Assembly: GCA_903860995.1 (NCBI GenBank)
Contig: CAIOSS010000235.1
Coordinates: 1 to 5,377, forward strand
Source of the DNA: an uncultured delta proteobacterium
Lineage (GTDB): Bacteria; Myxococcota_A; Polyangia; Polyangiales; Ga0077539
Direction of reading: 5' to 3'
DNA: 5,377 nucleotides
Made by a program: the position numbers and the translations under genes. The notes beneath the pieces were generated by a model, which saw only the letters and a program-made list of their open reading frames with translations, made no database searches and had not been told where the DNA came from. Of this stretch, positions 1 through 5,377 are shown piece by piece. Numbering within the stretch: the first letter of the stretch is position 1; each line of letters begins with the position of its first letter.

Positions 1-1
1 C

Positions 2-328
2 AACACCGAGGGCCCGACGCTCGCGCTCAACCAGGGTGAGATCGTGCTGCGCTGGCGGGCCGAGCCCGACGCCGAGCACATCGGCGCCGGCGTCGCGGTG
101 ATCGCTGCGATGCACGCGCTGCACCGGCAGATGGTCGAGGGCGACGGCACCTTCGGTCACGGCCCGTTCCGCCAGGGCGCCGCGGGCGACCGCGCGATCG
201 ACCCGTCGGCCCGCGCGACGGCGTGGCAGCGATTCGCCCAGGCGCGACGGCGCACCGCCACGGTGCTCACGGCGGCGGCCATCGCGGGGGTCGGCTTCCT
301 GGCGGCGGTGATCACTCATCACCCCTGA
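2..328 (+). CDS. Partial protein of unknown function, C-terminal end with transmembrane tail
   Basis: The reading frame is open from the first bases of the window to a TGA at 326-328, giving the last 108 residues of a longer protein whose start lies upstream. A GTG at 44 could serve as a start, but the frame continues unbroken before it, so I treat the gene as 5' truncated. I do not recognise the family. What is visible is a mixed hydrophilic region (residues 1-80 of the fragment) with little low-complexity sequence, then an RRR cluster at about residues 82-84, then one hydrophobic segment at about 86-104 rich in Ala, Val and Leu, ending in a short HHP tail. By the positive-inside rule this would be a tail-anchored inner-membrane protein with its body in the cytoplasm. 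It converges on the minus-strand operon with a 40-base gap. That it is coding is fairly sure; its role is unknown. Confidence 0.65.
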   Translation, partial: NTEGPTLALNQGEIVLRWRAEPDAEHIGAGVAVIAAMHALHRQMVEGDGTFGHGPFRQGAAGDRAIDPSARATAWQRFAQARRRTATVLTAAAIAGVGFLAAVITHHP

Positions 329-368
329 CGCTCCAACCGCCCGGCGGACCGGCGGAAGGTCGTCCCGA
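329..368. other. Convergent intergenic gap with short 8-base tandem repeat
   Basis: This 40-base gap separates two genes that end facing each other. It holds a perfect two-copy direct repeat of CCGGCGGA at 341-348 and 349-356. CCGCC at 337-341 can pair with GGCGG at 351-355, a 5-base GC stem with a 9-base loop, but no T-tract follows on either strand. A weak bidirectional terminator is possible, but the sequence does not show a convincing intrinsic one. Confidence 0.3.
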
Positions 369-740
369 TCAGCGCCGACCAAAGAGGGCCGGCAGGCCGT
401 CGGCGAAGCTCAGGCCGCCGAGGGTGAACACCGAGAGGTAGATCCCTCCCACGATGAGGGCGTTGAGGAGGTGGTCCGGTCGGCGGACCTCGACGGCGCG
501 CACACGCTCCAGGTCGACGCGGACGCCGCGGCCGGTCTCCAGGTCGGCGCCCTGCGCGAAGGGGCCCATCAGCGATGACACCCGCAGCGTGCGCACGCCC
601 TCCGGCGCCGTGAACCGCACCTCCTGGGAGCGCAGGTCGACCGCCCCGGAGCGCGCGTCGGTGAGCGCGACCTGGCGCCACTGGGCGCAGCCGGTGGATC
701 CTGCAAGGAGCAGCACGAGCACGCGGACGCGCGGGCTCAC
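369..740 (-). CDS. Small lipoprotein with C-terminal hydrophobic segment, last gene of the operon
   Basis: This encodes a predicted 123-residue lipoprotein of no family I recognise. The N-terminus has the form MSPRVRVLVLLLAGSTGC: two Arg residues, a hydrophobic core, and a lipobox-like STGC with the acylated Cys at residue 18 (Ser at -3 is acceptable but not ideal). The middle (about 25-88) is hydrophilic and looks beta-rich, with alternating Val/Arg. A second hydrophobic stretch at about 91-112 is long enough to span a membrane, which is unusual in a lipoprotein. I chose the GTG at 740-738 because its first bases overlap the TGA of the upstream gene (GTGA), and a GGAG (750-747) sits six bases before it. 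A GTG at 752-750 would add four residues but lacks these features. The gene is translationally coupled to the exported protein upstream, so the two may act in the same envelope compartment. Function unknown. Confidence 0.75.
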   Translation of the reverse strand: MSPRVRVLVLLLAGSTGCAQWRQVALTDARSGAVDLRSQEVRFTAPEGVRTLRVSSLMGPFAQGADLETGRGVRVDLERVRAVEVRRPDHLLNALIVGGIYLSVFTLGGLSFADGLPALFGRR

Positions 741-1483
741 CGCAGGCTCCACGCGAAGGTGAGCGCGGCGCCGCGCACCGCGGGCTCACCCACCCCGACG
801 CCGCCTGCGAGGAGGCGCAGGGAGAGGGCCGCCTCCTCGCGCGCGCCGAAGCGAAACCCGGTCTCGAGCGTGCCGCCGAGGTCGACCAGGGTCGCGCCCA
901 CCGTGGCGGACTCGCGGCCGAGCGGGCGCACGCTGCGGTCGGCGTCGACGCAGGCCGCGGAGGCCTCGCCGGAGGCGCTGCCGGCCCACAGGCCAACGCG
1001 CATCGCGATGCCCACGAAGAAGGGTGACCGCAGGGAGAACACGCGCGCCCGCACGCCGAAGGAGAGCCCCGCGTGGGCCCCCCAGCCGCTGAGGGGCTCG
1101 AAGGCGCGCGAGCCCGCGCAGGCGATCGGGGCCACCGCCTCGGAGAGCCCCCGCGGCACCGCCGTCATCACCTGCGGGCCCAGGAACTCCAGTCGACCAT
1201 GGATCTCCAGGAGGTCGCTGACGGCGCGCCGGGCGTCGACGCCGAGCGCGAGCGTGAGCGCGGGCGACCACGCGACCACGCCGTCGTCCGTGCTGCGCCC
1301 GATGTCCGTGAGCACGGCCACGCCACCCTCGATCGCCGGCCGCCAGCGCCTGCGGGGCGCGCGCACGCCCTCGTCGTCGCGGCGCCGGGCGGCGGGGGTC
1401 GGCGCGACCGCGGCGGGTGGCACGTCGACGACGGTCTGCGCGGCGACCGCCTGGGCGAGGACGATCGTGAGCGCCGGGCTCAT
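737..1483 (-). CDS. Exported beta-rich protein, probable outer-membrane protein, family unknown
   Basis: A predicted 248-residue protein. Residues 1-16 (MSPALTIVLAQAVAAQ) look like a short signal sequence with an Ala-x-Ala-type end, but the usual positive charge near the N-terminus is missing. A Pro/Ala and Arg-rich spacer (about 20-48) follows. The rest, from about residue 50, consists of alternating hydrophobic and polar stretches separated by Gly and Asp/Arg turns, for example around 90-102, 133-168, 194-213 and 216-246, the pattern of amphipathic strands in a small outer-membrane barrel. The C-terminus ends LTFAWSLR, so it lacks the terminal Phe of the classical barrel signal. Two Cys (122 and 178) could form a disulfide. 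The ATG at 1483-1481 overlaps the upstream TGA (ATGA), which fixes the start; the preceding GGGG is a poor ribosome site, so coupling probably drives translation. A periplasmic protein is the main alternative. Confidence 0.75.
   Translation of the reverse strand: MSPALTIVLAQAVAAQTVVDVPPAAVAPTPAARRRDDEGVRAPRRRWRPAIEGGVAVLTDIGRSTDDGVVAWSPALTLALGVDARRAVSDLLEIHGRLEFLGPQVMTAVPRGLSEAVAPIACAGSRAFEPLSGWGAHAGLSFGVRARVFSLRSPFFVGIAMRVGLWAGSASGEASAACVDADRSVRPLGRESATVGATLVDLGGTLETGFRFGAREEAALSLRLLAGGVGVGEPAVRGAALTFAWSLR
747..750 (-). promoter_or_regulatory. Ribosome binding site deciding the start of the small lipoprotein gene
   Basis: On the minus strand GGAG lies six bases before the GTG at 740-738. 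It sits inside the last codons of the upstream gene and supports this start over the in-frame GTG at 752-750. Confidence 0.5.
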
Positions 1484-2649
1484 CGCCCCGGCAGCGGGAA
1501 GGGCAGCGGGAAGGGCAGCGGTGAGCCGCCGCTCCCCTGCGGGGCGCTGAGCACCGGCGGGCGAACGCCGGCGCGCCACTGCGACGCCCATAGCTGGATG
1601 ACGGGCCGGCGGAGGGCCGCGGGCGGATGCGAGCGCACGAAGTAGAGCAGCGGCGAGCTGCCGCGGAGGCCCTCGAGGCGCTCGAAGAAGTTCATGCTCA
1701 TGACGGCGCCGTCCTCGGTCCAGCGGCCGGTGGTGCGGCGCGAGCCCGTGTCGAGGACGTCGACGGTGCCCCAGGTGTCGGCCTCGAGCTCCAGGGGCTG
1801 GTTGAAGAGCGGCGTGAGCGAGGAGACCGAGCGCGCGAGGTCTTCGAGGTCGCCCTGCTGCGCGGTGGCGGGCGCCCCGTTGGCGCACCCCGTGTGGCCC
1901 CGGTAGTGGTGGGCGAGCTCGTGCCCGAGGATGAACGCGATCTGGACGTCGTAGAGGTACCGCTGCCGCGCGAGCTTCTGTGGATTGAGGGCCATCGCAG
2001 CGGGCACCGCGCCGTCGGGCAGGCCGCGCACCATCTGCTCCTGGTTGATCATGCGCACGGTGCGGTCGGTGTAGTCCTGGAGGAGGTGCGTGCCCGCGAC
2101 CTCGTCGACGGCGCGCGCCTCGGCGGTGGCGGCGTGCAGCACGAGGATCGCTGCGGTCGCGACCATGAACGCGCGCCCCCCGCGGGTGCACCCGGCCGCG
2201 GCGTTCACCTCCGTGAGGGTGTTCATGAAGTTGAGCGGGATGTTCGCCACGCGGGCCCGGTGGTTGGGGTCGAGGTTCGCGGCGAGCGTGTGGATGAGGT
2301 ACTGCGCCTCCTGCTCCAGGAAGGGCAGCGCGAAGGACCCGTCGGGCTCCAGCGCGCCCGGCGGGAGGGGCGCGGTCTCGGTCGCGATCGCGCCGGGGGT
2401 GCCGGGGTTGACCGGCGGGTTTGGGCCGGGCTGCGGCGTTCCGAGCGTGGGCAGCCCGGGGATCACCGGGATGGGGATGCCGAAGGGCCCCGTCTGGGTG
2501 GTGGGCGCGGGGGTGGGTGCGGGCGCGGGAGCGAGCGTCGGTACGGCGGTCGGCGCGGGCGCGGGGGCGCCCGAGGCCGTCTCCTCCCGTCGGCGACACG
2601 ACGCGAGCATCAGCGCAAACACCAGGGCGGAGCGGGTGAGGTGGGTCAT
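1480..2649 (-). CDS. M48-type zinc metalloprotease lipoprotein
   Basis: A predicted 389-residue exported metallopeptidase. Residues 1-18 form a lipoprotein signal peptide (Arg6, hydrophobic core, lipobox LASC, acylated Cys18). A long Pro/Ala/Thr-rich linker (about 27-100) would hold the catalytic domain away from the membrane. The domain has the M48 layout: an upstream hydrophobic stretch (159-175), the zinc site HELAH at 243-247 with catalytic Glu244, the third-ligand motif ELEAD at 287-291 (Glu287 as expected ligand), and a downstream SHPP at 340-343 followed by Arg residues. All key residues are intact, so activity is expected. Unlike HtpX it has no multi-span membrane region; the nearest known analogues are periplasmic M48 proteins of the BepA/LoiP kind, which act on outer-membrane proteins. 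Cys154 and Cys255 could form a disulfide. The start overlaps the upstream TGA (ATGA), with AAGGA four bases before. The tail ends in PLPF repeats. Confidence 0.9.
   Translation of the reverse strand: MTHLTRSALVFALMLASCRRREETASGAPAPAPTAVPTLAPAPAPTPAPTTQTGPFGIPIPVIPGLPTLGTPQPGPNPPVNPGTPGAIATETAPLPPGALEPDGSFALPFLEQEAQYLIHTLAANLDPNHRARVANIPLNFMNTLTEVNAAAGCTRGGRAFMVATAAILVLHAATAEARAVDEVAGTHLLQDYTDRTVRMINQEQMVRGLPDGAVPAAMALNPQKLARQRYLYDVQIAFILGHELAHHYRGHTGCANGAPATAQQGDLEDLARSVSSLTPLFNQPLELEADTWGTVDVLDTGSRRTTGRWTEDGAVMSMNFFERLEGLRGSSPLLYFVRSHPPAALRRPVIQLWASQWRAGVRPPVLSAPQGSGGSPLPFPLPFPLPGR
1491..1521. repeat. 12-base tandem repeat, about 2.6 copies, inside a coding region
   Basis: The unit GCAGCGGGAAGG is perfect at 1491-1502 and 1503-1514, with a partial third copy at 1515-1521. 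Twelve bases keep the frame: on the minus strand it encodes the repeating Pro-Leu-Pro-Phe at the extreme C-terminus of the M48-type lipoprotein. It lies just upstream of the next gene's start at 1483, so copy-number change would alter that protein tail and the local mRNA without shifting the frame. Confidence 0.8.
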
Positions 2650-3743
2650 TCGTTCCTTCGGAGGAGCTCGATGATCGCGTCATGGACTCGCGGACGCAAC
2701 GCGCGAATCCCCACGGCGTCGCGCGACGGATGCACCCGGTTGGAGATCAGCGCCACCGCCACGTCGAGCTCCGGATCGCACCACACCGACGTACCCGTGA
2801 ACCCGAGGTGCCCGAAGGCGCGCGCCCCGAAGTAGCGCCCCGCGGACGAGCCCCCGGCGCTCACGCCGTCCCATCCGAGCCGGTGCGTCCCCCCGGGCCG
2901 CGCCGCGGTCATCGCCGCGAGGCTGGCCCGCGTGAGCCACGGACCCCCGTCGCGCAGCCCATCGAGGCACGCGCGCCCGAGCGCGGCGACCGCGACGGCC
3001 GTGCCGAAGATCCCGGCGTGCCCCGCGGCGCCGCCGAGCGCGTAGGCGTTCTCGTCGTGCACCTCGCCCTGCACCACCCGGCCCCGCCACGGGCACCGCT
3101 CCGTCGGGGCGACGCCCGCGTCGCGCCAGCGCGGCCCGACCCCCCGCGCGTGGAGCGCGTCGAGCCCGAGGGGGGCGATCACCTCCCGGCGCACGAGCGC
3201 GTCGATGCTGGCTCCCGCCCGCGCCGCGATGGCCTCGCCCGCGAGGATGTATCCCACGTCGCTGTACACGGCCGCGCCGCCCGGGGAGGGGACCGAGGCG
3301 CCGAGGCGATCGAGCACCATGTCGCGCGCTGCGGCCGTGCCGCAGTCGGCGAGGGGGACGTCGGCGTACGCCCCGACCCACGCGGGCAGCCCGGCGCGGT
3401 GGGAGAGCAGCGCGTCGAGGCGCAGCGCCGCCGCGGCCTCGCCGAAGCGCCCGGGCCAGAGCGCCCCGATGGGCTCGTCGAGGGCGAGCGCGCCCGCCGC
3501 GGCGAGGCGCAGCGCCGTGAGCGCCGTAAGCGGCTTGGTGAGCGACGCGAGGTCGTAGGACGTGTCGTCGCGCACCGGGCGATCGGCCGAGCCGTCGAGG
3601 GCGCCGACGGCGAGGTGCAGCATCGGCGAGCCGCGGAGCGAGAGCGCCAGCTGCGCTCCCGGGGTCGCACCTCCCTCGATGGCGTCGAGGAGCATCGGCC
3701 GCAGCGCGCGCTCGAACTGGTCGGGGGTCGGGGCGTCACGCAT
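2646..3743 (-). CDS. Serine hydrolase of the beta-lactamase / class C (S12) family
   Basis: A predicted 365-residue penicillin-recognising serine hydrolase. The three family motifs are visible: SLTK at 67-70 (nucleophile Ser67, Lys70), YSD at 160-162 (general-base Tyr160) and HLG at 312-314 in the place of KTG. SHRAGLP near 114-120 is also typical. GEVHDENA (226-233) with GHAGIFG (241-247) recalls the S12 proteins linked to peptidoglycan recycling, such as Bacillus YbbE-like proteins and the domain fused to some NagZ-type glucosaminidases. The HLG form is common in esterases and peptidases of this family, so antibiotic resistance is not implied. I see no signal peptide at the ATG (3743-3741), and the in-frame sequence upstream offers none, so the product appears cytoplasmic. 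It is the first gene of the four-gene operon, and its stop overlaps the protease start. The substrate is unknown. Confidence 0.93.
   Translation of the reverse strand: MRDAPTPDQFERALRPMLLDAIEGGATPGAQLALSLRGSPMLHLAVGALDGSADRPVRDDTSYDLASLTKPLTALTALRLAAAGALALDEPIGALWPGRFGEAAAALRLDALLSHRAGLPAWVGAYADVPLADCGTAAARDMVLDRLGASVPSPGGAAVYSDVGYILAGEAIAARAGASIDALVRREVIAPLGLDALHARGVGPRWRDAGVAPTERCPWRGRVVQGEVHDENAYALGGAAGHAGIFGTAVAVAALGRACLDGLRDGGPWLTRASLAAMTAARPGGTHRLGWDGVSAGGSSAGRYFGARAFGHLGFTGTSVWCDPELDVAVALISNRVHPSRDAVGIRALRPRVHDAIIELLRRNE
2654..2658 (-). promoter_or_regulatory. Ribosome binding site of the M48-type lipoprotein gene
   Basis: AAGGA on the minus strand lies four bases before the ATG at 2649-2647, inside the last codons of the upstream hydrolase gene. 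It is the most convincing Shine-Dalgarno site in this operon, which suggests that the protease has substantial initiation of its own besides coupling. Confidence 0.6.
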
Positions 3744-3818
3744 CGGGGCGAAGGATACGGCGGCGTGCGCGGAAGGGGTGGCGCGGGAGGGGTGTTCGGG
3801 TATGGTGCGACGCCCTTC
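3744..3818. promoter_or_regulatory. Divergent promoter region between the envelope operon and truD
   Basis: These 75 bases must carry the start signals of both the minus-strand operon and truD. A -10-like TATGGT (3801-3806) lies 12 bases before the truD ATG; on the other strand TATCCT (3757-3752) lies 8 bases before the hydrolase ATG. Neither has a good -35 box, and neither gene has a clear Shine-Dalgarno site, so leaderless or nearly leaderless transcripts are possible. A near-perfect direct repeat, GGAAGGGGTG (3771-3780) and GGGAGGGGTG (3785-3794), sits between the two and could be a regulator site. The individual elements are tentative. Confidence 0.4.
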
Positions 3819-4934
3819 ATGACCAACCCCCAGGACGACGCCTTTCCCCGACGGTGCCGCGACCTTGCCGCAGTGGGCGGCACGCTGCGCGCCAGCGAGG
3901 ACGACTTCCGCGTCGATGAGATTGCCTCGTATGAGCCCTGCGGCGAGGGGGAGCACACGTACCTGCGCTTCGAGAAGCGGGGCATGACGACCCCGTACGC
4001 CATCTCGCAGATCGCGCGCGTGCTGAAGATCCAGGCGCGGGACGTCGGCTACGCGGGGATGAAAGACCGGCACGCGGTCACCACGCAGACCGTCAGCCTG
4101 CCGCGGGTCGACCCCGAGCGCGTGTCGGCCATGGAGATTCCGGGGCTGCGGGTGCTCTCCGTCACGCGCCACCGTAACAAGCTCCGCACCGGGCACCTCC
4201 GGGGCAACCGCTTCGAGCTGCGCGTGCGCGACCTGCCCGACGGGGTCGCTCCGACGATCGCGCGGGCCCTCGACATCGCGGAGGTCATCGGCCGCGCGGG
4301 CGTGCCCAACTACTTCGGTGAGCAGCGCTTCGGGCGCGAGGGCGACAACGCCGCGCGGGCGCGGCAGTGGCTGTCCGGGGAGAGCGCCGGGCCGCGCGAC
4401 CCGCACCAGCGGCGCTTCCTGGTCTCCGCGCTGCAGTCGGAGCTGTTCAACGCGTGGCTGGGGGCCAGGGTGCGAGACGGGCTCCTCGACGCGCACGTCG
4501 AGGGTGACCTCGCGGCGCGCGGGGCCTCGGGCCGACCGTGGCTCATCACTGCCGACGACGCGGCGCTGCTGTACCCCGCCCGCGAGGCTTCGCCGACGGG
4601 TCCGATGTTCGGCCGCTCGATGGATCGACCCACCGGCGAGGCCGAGGCGCGCGAGGATGCCGTCCTCGCGGGAGCATCGCTCGACCGGGCCTTCTTCGAC
4701 CGCATCGGCCCGCTCGCCGAGGGCACCCGCCGCCCGGCGCGGGTCTTCGTCGAAGACCTCGCGGTCACCGTCGACGGCGACGCGCTGCTCTTCTGCTTCA
4801 CGCTCGCCCCCGGCGCCTACGCGACGGTGGTGATGCGCGAGTTCGGGGTCTCGTCGCCCGCGGCGACTTCTGTTGAAACCGGGTCCACGGAGGAGCATCC
4901 CACCCCGCGACCCGAACCGACGCCTGCCGGTTAG
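3819..4934 (+). CDS. truD: tRNA pseudouridine(13) synthase TruD
   Basis: This 371-residue protein converts uridine 13 of tRNA (in E. coli, tRNA-Glu) to pseudouridine in the cytoplasm. The TruD signatures are in order: DDFRVDEI near 28-35, the catalytic motif GMKDRHAVT (80-88) with Asp83 matching Asp80 of E. coli, NKLRTGHLRGNRFEL (120-134), GVPNYFGEQRFG (161-172), RRFLVSALQSELFN (198-211), and the C-terminal part ending LAPGAYATVVMREF (329-342). The E. coli enzyme is about 350 residues; here a Pro/Glu/Thr-rich tail of some 25 residues follows the last conserved segment. The frame stays open far upstream, but that part is antisense to the hydrolase gene, so I take the ATG at 3819-3821. There is no obvious ribosome site. 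The divergent neighbour shows no functional link; the TolQ/ExbB-like gene follows after 24 bases on the same strand and may be co-transcribed. Confidence 0.96.
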   Translation: MTNPQDDAFPRRCRDLAAVGGTLRASEDDFRVDEIASYEPCGEGEHTYLRFEKRGMTTPYAISQIARVLKIQARDVGYAGMKDRHAVTTQTVSLPRVDPERVSAMEIPGLRVLSVTRHRNKLRTGHLRGNRFELRVRDLPDGVAPTIARALDIAEVIGRAGVPNYFGEQRFGREGDNAARARQWLSGESAGPRDPHQRRFLVSALQSELFNAWLGARVRDGLLDAHVEGDLAARGASGRPWLITADDAALLYPAREASPTGPMFGRSMDRPTGEAEAREDAVLAGASLDRAFFDRIGPLAEGTRRPARVFVEDLAVTVDGDALLFCFTLAPGAYATVVMREFGVSSPAATSVETGSTEEHPTPRPEPTPAG

Positions 4935-4949
4935 CGCCGGGCGAACTAC

Positions 4950-4952
4950 AGG
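4950..4952 (+). promoter_or_regulatory. Weak ribosome binding site of the TolQ/ExbB-like gene
   Basis: A short AGG lies six bases before the ATG at 4959-4961, in the 24-base gap after truD. It is only three bases long but well placed. I see no promoter or terminator hairpin in this gap, so read-through from truD or a promoter inside the end of truD is likely. Confidence 0.35.
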
Positions 4953-4958
4953 TAACGC

Positions 4959-5377
4959 ATGCACTCAGGTGGCTTCTCTCTCATTCGGCTCTTCACCTCC
5001 TTCGCGATGCTCGGCGCGGAGTGGGTGATGTGGGTCCTGGTGGCGCTGTCGGTGGCGTCGGTGGCGGTGATGCTGGAGCGCGCGCGGTACTACCGCTCGC
5101 TCGACGACGACCTGGAGAAGCTGAGCGACGAGGTGCGGGCGCTGCTGCGCAAGGGCGACCTGGCGGGGGCGAAGTCCCGGCTGGAGAAGTCGTCGTCGCC
5201 GGCCTCGGTGGTGGCGCTGGCGGGCCTCGCGGAGTTCGACAGCGGCCTGAAGAGCGCCGAAGAGGCGATGGCGGGCGCGACGGTGCGGGTGAAGCTCAAC
5301 CTCGAGCGCTACCTCGCCTTCCTCGGCACCGTCGGCAACAACGCCCCCTTCGTCGGCCTCTTCGGCACCGTCATCGG
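4959..5377 (+). CDS. MotA/TolQ/ExbB proton-channel family protein, 3' truncated by window end
   Basis: Only the first 139 codons are present and the frame runs off the window. The family's role is to form the inner-membrane stator channel that uses the proton motive force to power a partner of the TolR/ExbD type. A first transmembrane helix spans about residues 18-38, followed by a charged cytoplasmic stretch (about 39-112) with Lys/Glu/Asp-rich helical sequence, as usual in this family. The second helix begins near residue 118 and contains GTVGNNAPFVGLFGTVIG (about 123-140), the characteristic pore-lining region of TolQ/ExbB. TolQ and ExbB cannot be told apart from this part, so no symbol is given. 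The gene starts 24 bases after truD; the next gene is expected to encode an ExbD/TolR-type partner. A start at the internal ATG 5007 (residue 17) is possible, but the first ATG has the better ribosome site. Confidence 0.92.
   Translation, partial: MHSGGFSLIRLFTSFAMLGAEWVMWVLVALSVASVAVMLERARYYRSLDDDLEKLSDEVRALLRKGDLAGAKSRLEKSSSPASVVALAGLAEFDSGLKSAEEAMAGATVRVKLNLERYLAFLGTVGNNAPFVGLFGTVI

Noticed and set aside
337..355. Hairpin between the convergent genes as an intrinsic terminator
   Set aside because: The stem is only five GC pairs and no T-tract follows on either strand; such stems arise easily in DNA this rich in G and C.
1484..2683. Upstream extension of the beta-rich protein frame to a 648-codon open frame
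   Set aside because: The extension lies wholly within the protease gene in another frame and is Arg/Pro/His-rich. Only a short extension, reported as a start uncertainty, is worth considering.
1627..2835. 402-codon plus-strand open frame across the protease gene
   Set aside because: It is a shadow of the M48-type gene: Val/Gly/Arg-rich composition, no recognisable motif, and it runs across the end of one real gene into the next.
2646..3743. Antibiotic-resistance beta-lactamase
   Set aside because: The S12 motifs are shared with many esterases and peptidases; HLG replaces KTG and no signal peptide is visible, so a resistance call is not supported.
2682..3818. Long plus-strand open frame running in frame into truD, which could suggest a much longer TruD or a fusion protein
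   Set aside because: This part is antisense to the well-supported S12 hydrolase, its translation is Arg/Gly/Ala-rich without domain character, and TruD homologues begin near 3819. Open antisense frames are expected at this GC content.
4873..4878. TTGAAA inside the end of truD as a -35 box for the TolQ/ExbB-like gene
   Set aside because: No acceptable -10 hexamer lies 16-18 bases downstream, and the hexamer is within coding sequence.
3744..4964. Long minus-strand open frame antisense to truD, continuous with the hydrolase frame
   Set aside because: Its translation is Arg/Gly/Pro-rich low-complexity sequence with no motif, while the opposite strand encodes TruD with every signature intact.

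Overview
This window is very GC-rich, with G/C strongly preferred at third codon positions. Dense gene packing, 4-base gene overlaps, GTG starts and Pro/Ala-rich lipoproteins suggest a Gram-negative bacterium, plausibly a Myxococcota (deltaproteobacterial) genome. The taxonomic guess is inference; no rRNA or other marker is present. I see no mobile element, CRISPR array, tRNA or rRNA.

Layout. (1) Positions 1-328, plus strand: the C-terminal end of an unrecognised protein finishing in a transmembrane tail. (2) Positions 369-3743, minus strand: a compact four-gene operon. In transcription order it encodes an S12 / class C beta-lactamase-like serine hydrolase (3743-2646), an M48-type metalloprotease lipoprotein (2649-1480), an exported, probably outer-membrane beta-rich protein (1483-737) and a small lipoprotein with a second hydrophobic segment (740-369). 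Each junction is the same 4-base stop/start overlap (ATGA, ATGA, GTGA), so the four are almost certainly co-transcribed and translationally coupled. (3) Positions 3744-3818: a short divergent promoter region. (4) Positions 3819-4934, plus strand: truD, tRNA pseudouridine-13 synthase. (5) Positions 4959-5377, plus strand: the N-terminal part of a MotA/TolQ/ExbB proton-channel protein, cut by the window end.

How the genes may work together. truD is a conserved RNA-modification gene. The TolQ/ExbB-like gene probably opens an energy-transducing envelope operon that continues beyond the window. The most interesting unit is the minus-strand operon. Three of its products carry export or lipobox signals, and the first, which has no visible signal peptide, resembles the hydrolases found beside peptidoglycan-recycling genes. 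A role in envelope or peptidoglycan maintenance is a reasonable inference, but no function is proven by sequence. I found no clear evidence of a wholly new defence or mobile system here.
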